Below are positions 5,701 to 7,675 of a DNA stretch of 7,675 nucleotides, in pieces. The translations under genes were made by a program, and so were the position numbers. The notes under the pieces were generated by a model. The model worked only from the letters and a program-made list of their open reading frames with translations, made no database searches and was not told where the DNA came from. Positions within the stretch are counted from its first letter, which is position 1, and every line of letters starts with the position of its first letter. The stretch comes from CAYGHG01 sp964349515 (GTDB taxonomy: Bacteria; Oederibacteriota; PGYV01; CAYGHG01). The stretch lies in contig CAYGHG010000119.1 of NCBI GenBank assembly GCA_964349515.1, positions 1-7,675 of the forward strand. Reading direction: 5' to 3'.

Positions 5701-7100
5701 GCCGCGCACTGGTCTGAAAAATTCGGCGGCCTTTTGCCTTTGAGCGCGAGCTCGGCTATCTCGGTCACGTTTACATTAAAAGACTCAAGCGCGGATTCTT
5801 CGAGAAAGCTTCCCGTCCCTGCAGAACACGCCTCATTCATCGCGTAGTCAGAGGCCACGCCGTTTGTCAGGTGGGTATATTTCGCGTCCTGCCCGCCTAT
5901 TTCAAATATCGTATCCACCTCGGGGTCAAAATAAACCGCGGCAGCCGCGTGCGCGATGATTTCGTTTATTATGCCGTCGGTCAGCGAGTACAGGCCCGCA
6001 ATCTGCCTGCCCGAGCCTGTTACTCCTATGCCCTCTATTTTTACCTTTGTGCCCTTTAACTGCTCGACTATGCTTTTATAGCAGTTACGCGAGGCCTCGA
6101 CCGGGTTTCCGTTTGTTCTAAGATAAATTGACGCGAGCATCATGTCGTCGCTTTTTCTCATGAGCACGGCTTTTGTGGTGGTGGAGCCGACATCAAGCCC
6201 GAGTATGCACACGTCTCCCGCTTTTGCGGTGTCTTTTTTGGCGTCATTAAATTTTACAAGCTGTTCGGCCTCTTTGAGCGCGGGCAGGCGCGAGAAACTT
6301 GAGTGGCCTTCGTTGAATATGTCAACAGGCGCTTTTTTGCCCTTTTCAAAAGCGGCTATTGCCGCGCCGAGCGCTTCAAAATAAGGCGCCTCCTCGGGGA
6401 TTGTAATATTTTTTAAATGCTCTTTTACGTGTTTCATGACCGCGCTGTTGAGTGCTGTCCCGCCGACCACCAGTATGTTTTCGTGGGGTATCTTTGCCAC
6501 GAGTTCGGAGATTTTTTCCGCTATCATCTCACACAGGCCCGCTGTTACGTTTTCCACCGGCACGCCTTTGTTGAGAGCGTGGGTGCAGTCAGACTTGCAA
6601 AATACCGAACAGCGGCCGCTGACGCTGTAGGGGCTGCCTTTTTGTGCTGCCGACACCGCGGCGTCAAGCTGCAAATCCATCCTCTTTATCTGCTGGAGGA
6701 AAAACTCGCCCGTTCCTGACGCGCATTTATTGCCTGTTGAAATGCCTATGACTTTCTGGTTGGTATCAAGCCTGTAAACCATGAATGTCTCGCCGCCGGC
6801 CGACACGAGAGTGTCATATTTTTTGCCCTCTTTGACTATGAAATCAAGCGCGTATTCAGAAGCCTCAGGCTCGGTTATTGAAGGAAACCTCACAAAATCC
6901 CGGAACTTCCTGCCGGTTACCAGCACAGGCGATTCGCCCGGGTCAAGCTCGTATAACACACTGCGGAACTCGTCTTTCGGGTTTCCCTCGTGGTGCTTTC
7001 TGATTATTTTTTCTATTTTTATTCCATTACCATCTTTTACAACCTTAACCGCGCTGATTGTTGACGCGCCGAGACAAATACCGAATGCTTTGGAATTCAT
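2760..7100 (-). CDS. fused acyl-CoA dehydratase activase / double-cubane-type Fe-S protein (BcrAD_BadFG x2 + DUF2229 + HgdB-like)
   Basis: A 1446-residue cytoplasmic protein of the 2-hydroxyacyl-CoA dehydratase activator superfamily. The length is normal for the large fused 'CoA-substrate-specific enzyme activases'. Domain 1 (about 1-255): an ASKHA ATPase domain with GGT-x-x-N at 213-218 and cluster cysteines Cys126 (in CASGTG) and Cys164. Its phosphate loop is degenerate (GICLGAST, 7-14), with Cys9 where Asp is expected. Domain 2 (about 297-556): a canonical ASKHA domain with DVGSTTTK 303-310, GGQDAK 402-407, Cys425 (CSAGTG), Cys465 and QGGVCYN 515-521. Linker: Cys586, 593, 597 and 615, a possible extra Fe-S site. 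DUF2229/COG3580-like part (about 656-960): C704-x-P-x5-G. COG3581-like part (about 1011-1440): C1062-x-P-x5-G, Cys1097 and Cys1354 in GPFSCMP. Known relatives use ATP hydrolysis to push an electron to very low potential on a partner Fe-S protein. Here donor and acceptor modules are in one chain. The start ATG has AAGGAG 5 nt upstream. The substrate is unknown, and no HgdA/HgdB-type genes lie nearby. Confidence 0.92.
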   Translation of the reverse strand: MNSKAFGICLGASTISAVKVVKDGNGIKIEKIIRKHHEGNPKDEFRSVLYELDPGESPVLVTGRKFRDFVRFPSITEPEASEYALDFIVKEGKKYDTLVSAGGETFMVYRLDTNQKVIGISTGNKCASGTGEFFLQQIKRMDLQLDAAVSAAQKGSPYSVSGRCSVFCKSDCTHALNKGVPVENVTAGLCEMIAEKISELVAKIPHENILVVGGTALNSAVMKHVKEHLKNITIPEEAPYFEALGAAIAAFEKGKKAPVDIFNEGHSSFSRLPALKEAEQLVKFNDAKKDTAKAGDVCILGLDVGSTTTKAVLMRKSDDMMLASIYLRTNGNPVEASRNCYKSIVEQLKGTKVKIEGIGVTGSGRQIAGLYSLTDGIINEIIAHAAAAVYFDPEVDTIFEIGGQDAKYTHLTNGVASDYAMNEACSAGTGSFLEESALESFNVNVTEIAELALKGKRPPNFSDQCAAFISSDIKNASHEGISKEEILAGLVYSICFNYANRVKGHRPIGNKVFMQGGVCYNKAVPLAMASIMKKEIVVPPEPGLMGAFGVALELKKRLELGLIEKGDYELEKIIAREISTETPFVCAGGKEKCDLKCSINRIKIEEKIYSFGGACNRYYNMRFKIEFDTDRMDLVKVRNRLVFEKYAPVKAMKAGAPVIGINKSLLIHQLFPLYYNFFANLGCKVIVPDKVNEEAFNRQTSSFCFPAQVAIGLFDNLTEKKPDFYFMPHLEEMHVVNGTDRKEFSSTCIFTQGDGLWTQQLFKDKDLEGRILAPTINFAKGFESATRDFVKIARGLGFGAAEAEKAYNDAIALHREYRKEKKLIGKQALEELEKTPEVTAYVLFGPPHNALTDDTNKGIPKKFASRGKLIIPFDMLATDEEKIEDPYDDYMHWEMGQKIIKGAQIVKKHPQLFGVYITNFLCAMDSLLVTYFRKLMATKPSLTLEIDGHTADAGVDTRIEAFLDVVKNYLEVQKDIKEEEESGFRLADTVMDNKGAHMIDSEGKEVSFKDPRVKLIIPSMGDLSNTLLAAAFRKVGINAHAMPIPDKETLSIGRSVTTGKECLPMILCVGQMLKYLEEERDPEERTIVFQPRAAGYCRLGQYHVYMNMLIKERKLKNVALVSLANEERYAGLGTSFTLSAWKAIIAGDVMDDIRNAIMTIAEKPEEALKTFYEEHDKIFSSMAGTSKVSFYKQLEKTAARFKAIPTVIPFHAAPQVPVMGEIFVRRDSFSNKDIAKRLAEKGFIARTGYVSEWLYYLNYMIDNKLQVPDHTLTGWIEYMITAATQEHVDKKIKKILEKSGLYETEMIDMESIIDHSTNLVPKTLKGEPGITIGITMRDVFSKFAGAVNIGPFSCMPVRFTEAVAFNNLDMKGKMEAHKEAGTAAVGTINFGPEERIPFLTIEADGNPYPQLLEARFESFCLQAARVAERQGKKVISRKLDIVNMGK

Positions 7101-7138
7101 TTTTTCTCCTTTTTATCTGCGGAAAAATCCGTGTGGTT

Positions 7139-7525
7139 TTACTTTTTTATTGCGGAAACTGCAAGAGCCGCCGCGGATAACACAACCGCAGCAGCCAGTA
7201 ATATGATGATTATTACCCGGTTTTTATCCTGCCTTTGCTGCGTTTCCTCAATCTCAATTATCTTGCCGATTATCGCGTCCAACACCTCTTTTTCAAGCGG
7301 GTTTACCTGCGACTTCTCCACAAGCACTTCGAGCTCTTTTTTTGTCTCTTCCCTTTTTTGTACAGCCGAAGGAGTCTTGTCCTTTGGGTTAATCCTGACC
7401 CCGGGAACAGAGCTCTCAACCTCTTCAGCGCCCTCCACAATTACCCTCACCCTCTGTTCCTGCCCATAAGCGCCGGTAATAAAGAGGCCCAAAAGCAGTA
7501 CCAAAGAGAACATTTTTTTCACCAT
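7139..7525 (-). CDS. small membrane-anchored protein with charged, coiled-coil-like middle
   Basis: A 128-residue protein of unrecognised family. It has a signal peptide (hydrophobic 6-18, likely cleavage after AYG at 19-21), then a very charged Glu/Lys-rich stretch (about 24-102) that includes a probable helical or coiled-coil part at 55-98. It ends in one strong transmembrane segment (about 103-125) and a short AIKK tail. The predicted topology is an extracytoplasmic domain anchored at its C-terminus. The start ATG (MVKKMF) has AGGAG about 8 nt upstream; the second Met at residue 5 lacks an equally good site. It is the first gene after a good promoter, and 38 nt separate it from the 1446-aa Fe-S protein, so the two are very likely one transcript. 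Nothing in its sequence suggests cofactor binding, since it has no Cys or His. It may be a membrane partner, or simply share the promoter. Function unknown. Confidence 0.8.
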   Translation of the reverse strand: MVKKMFSLVLLLGLFITGAYGQEQRVRVIVEGAEEVESSVPGVRINPKDKTPSAVQKREETKKELEVLVEKSQVNPLEKEVLDAIIGKIIEIEETQQRQDKNRVIIIILLAAAVVLSAAALAVSAIKK

Positions 7526-7535
7526 TAAAAACTCT

Positions 7536-7554
7536 CCTGTATTAGGAATACAGG
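7536..7554. promoter_or_regulatory. inverted repeat over the transcription start (likely operator)
   Basis: cctgtatt-agg-aatacagg is a perfect 8-bp inverted repeat with a 3-bp centre. The start predicted from the promoter next to it falls at about 7549, inside this repeat, so the RNA would contain only part of the left arm. A DNA operator for a dimeric repressor is therefore likelier than an RNA hairpin. If transcription starts further upstream, the hairpin would instead hide the first bases of the AGGAG ribosome binding site. Confidence 0.5.
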
Positions 7555-7555
7555 A

Positions 7556-7584
7556 ATTATATATAAAGGCAGGGGGGGTGTAAA
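7556..7584 (-). promoter_or_regulatory. sigma70-type promoter of the 128-aa / activase operon
   Basis: On the minus strand, TTTACA (7584-7579, 5 of 6 consensus) and TATAAT (7561-7556, 6 of 6) are separated by exactly 17 nt. The expected start is about 7549, giving a leader of about 24 nt before the ATG at 7525. The spacer contains a run of seven C, which is unusual and may be prone to length change. Confidence 0.75.
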
Positions 7585-7604
7585 GGGAAAAGTTTATAAC
7601 CGCC

Positions 7605-7647
7605 TTTTTAACCCCCTTTTTAACCCCCTTTGCTCCGGAAAGGGGGG
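7605..7647. repeat. C/G-rich repeat with 12-bp direct copies and a hairpin
   Basis: Two adjacent copies of tttttaaccccc (7605-7616 and 7617-7628) lead into an inverted repeat cccccttt-gctccgg-aaaggggg (7624-7646), and another G-run follows at 7651-7656. It sits upstream of the promoter of the activase operon and could also be a terminator-like or REP-like element of the next gene. The window ends soon after, with ttcgtcttgtc, which resembles the heptamer array at the left end. No gene is visible in 7526-7675. Confidence 0.6.
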
Positions 7648-7675
7648 CCAGGGGGGATTTGCCTTTCGTCTTGTC

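Overview
The window carries five protein genes, all on the minus strand, plus a large share of repetitive non-coding DNA. All five have recognisable Shine-Dalgarno sequences (consensus or near it except at the 155-aa gene). Four of the five products carry an export signal, and one is a clear lipoprotein with +2 Ala, so a double-membraned (diderm) bacterium is likely. The large gene belongs to an oxygen-sensitive Fe-S enzyme family typical of anaerobes. A run of exactly 100 N inside a tandem repeat shows that this is a scaffolded draft assembly, quite possibly from a metagenome. I cannot name the phylum from sequence alone.

Layout, right to left (direction of transcription). At the right edge is a C/G-rich repeat with a hairpin. 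Next comes a good sigma70-type promoter (TTTACA, 17 nt, TATAAT) with an inverted repeat over its expected start site. It drives a small membrane-anchored protein (7139-7525) and, 38 nt on, a 1446-residue protein (2760-7100) of the 2-hydroxyacyl-CoA dehydratase activase / double-cubane-cluster type. That unit ends in a strong symmetric terminator (2711-2745). Only 67 bp separate it from a DUF6992-like multi-pass membrane protein (2225-2692), which ends in a hairpin that is also the last copy of a ~125-bp tandem repeat array (1799-2211, broken by the gap). A second operon follows: an extended -10 promoter with a nearby palindrome, a lipoprotein (899-1654), and a secreted possible beta-barrel protein (326-889) whose ribosome binding site overlaps the lipoprotein stop codon. 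It ends in a terminator at 207-237. The left end holds an 18-copy heptamer array.

How the genes fit together: the 1446-aa protein is the only one with a predictable biochemical role, ATP-driven delivery of low-potential electrons to an Fe-S centre. It contains a complete pseudo-dimer of activator domains and two C-x-P-x5-G cysteine modules in one chain. No classical dehydratase subunits or CoA-ester pathway genes lie beside it here, so its substrate is unknown. The other four are envelope proteins of unknown function. The most unusual material is the fused Fe-S protein with its degenerate first ATPase site, and the three distinct repeat families in the intergenic DNA.
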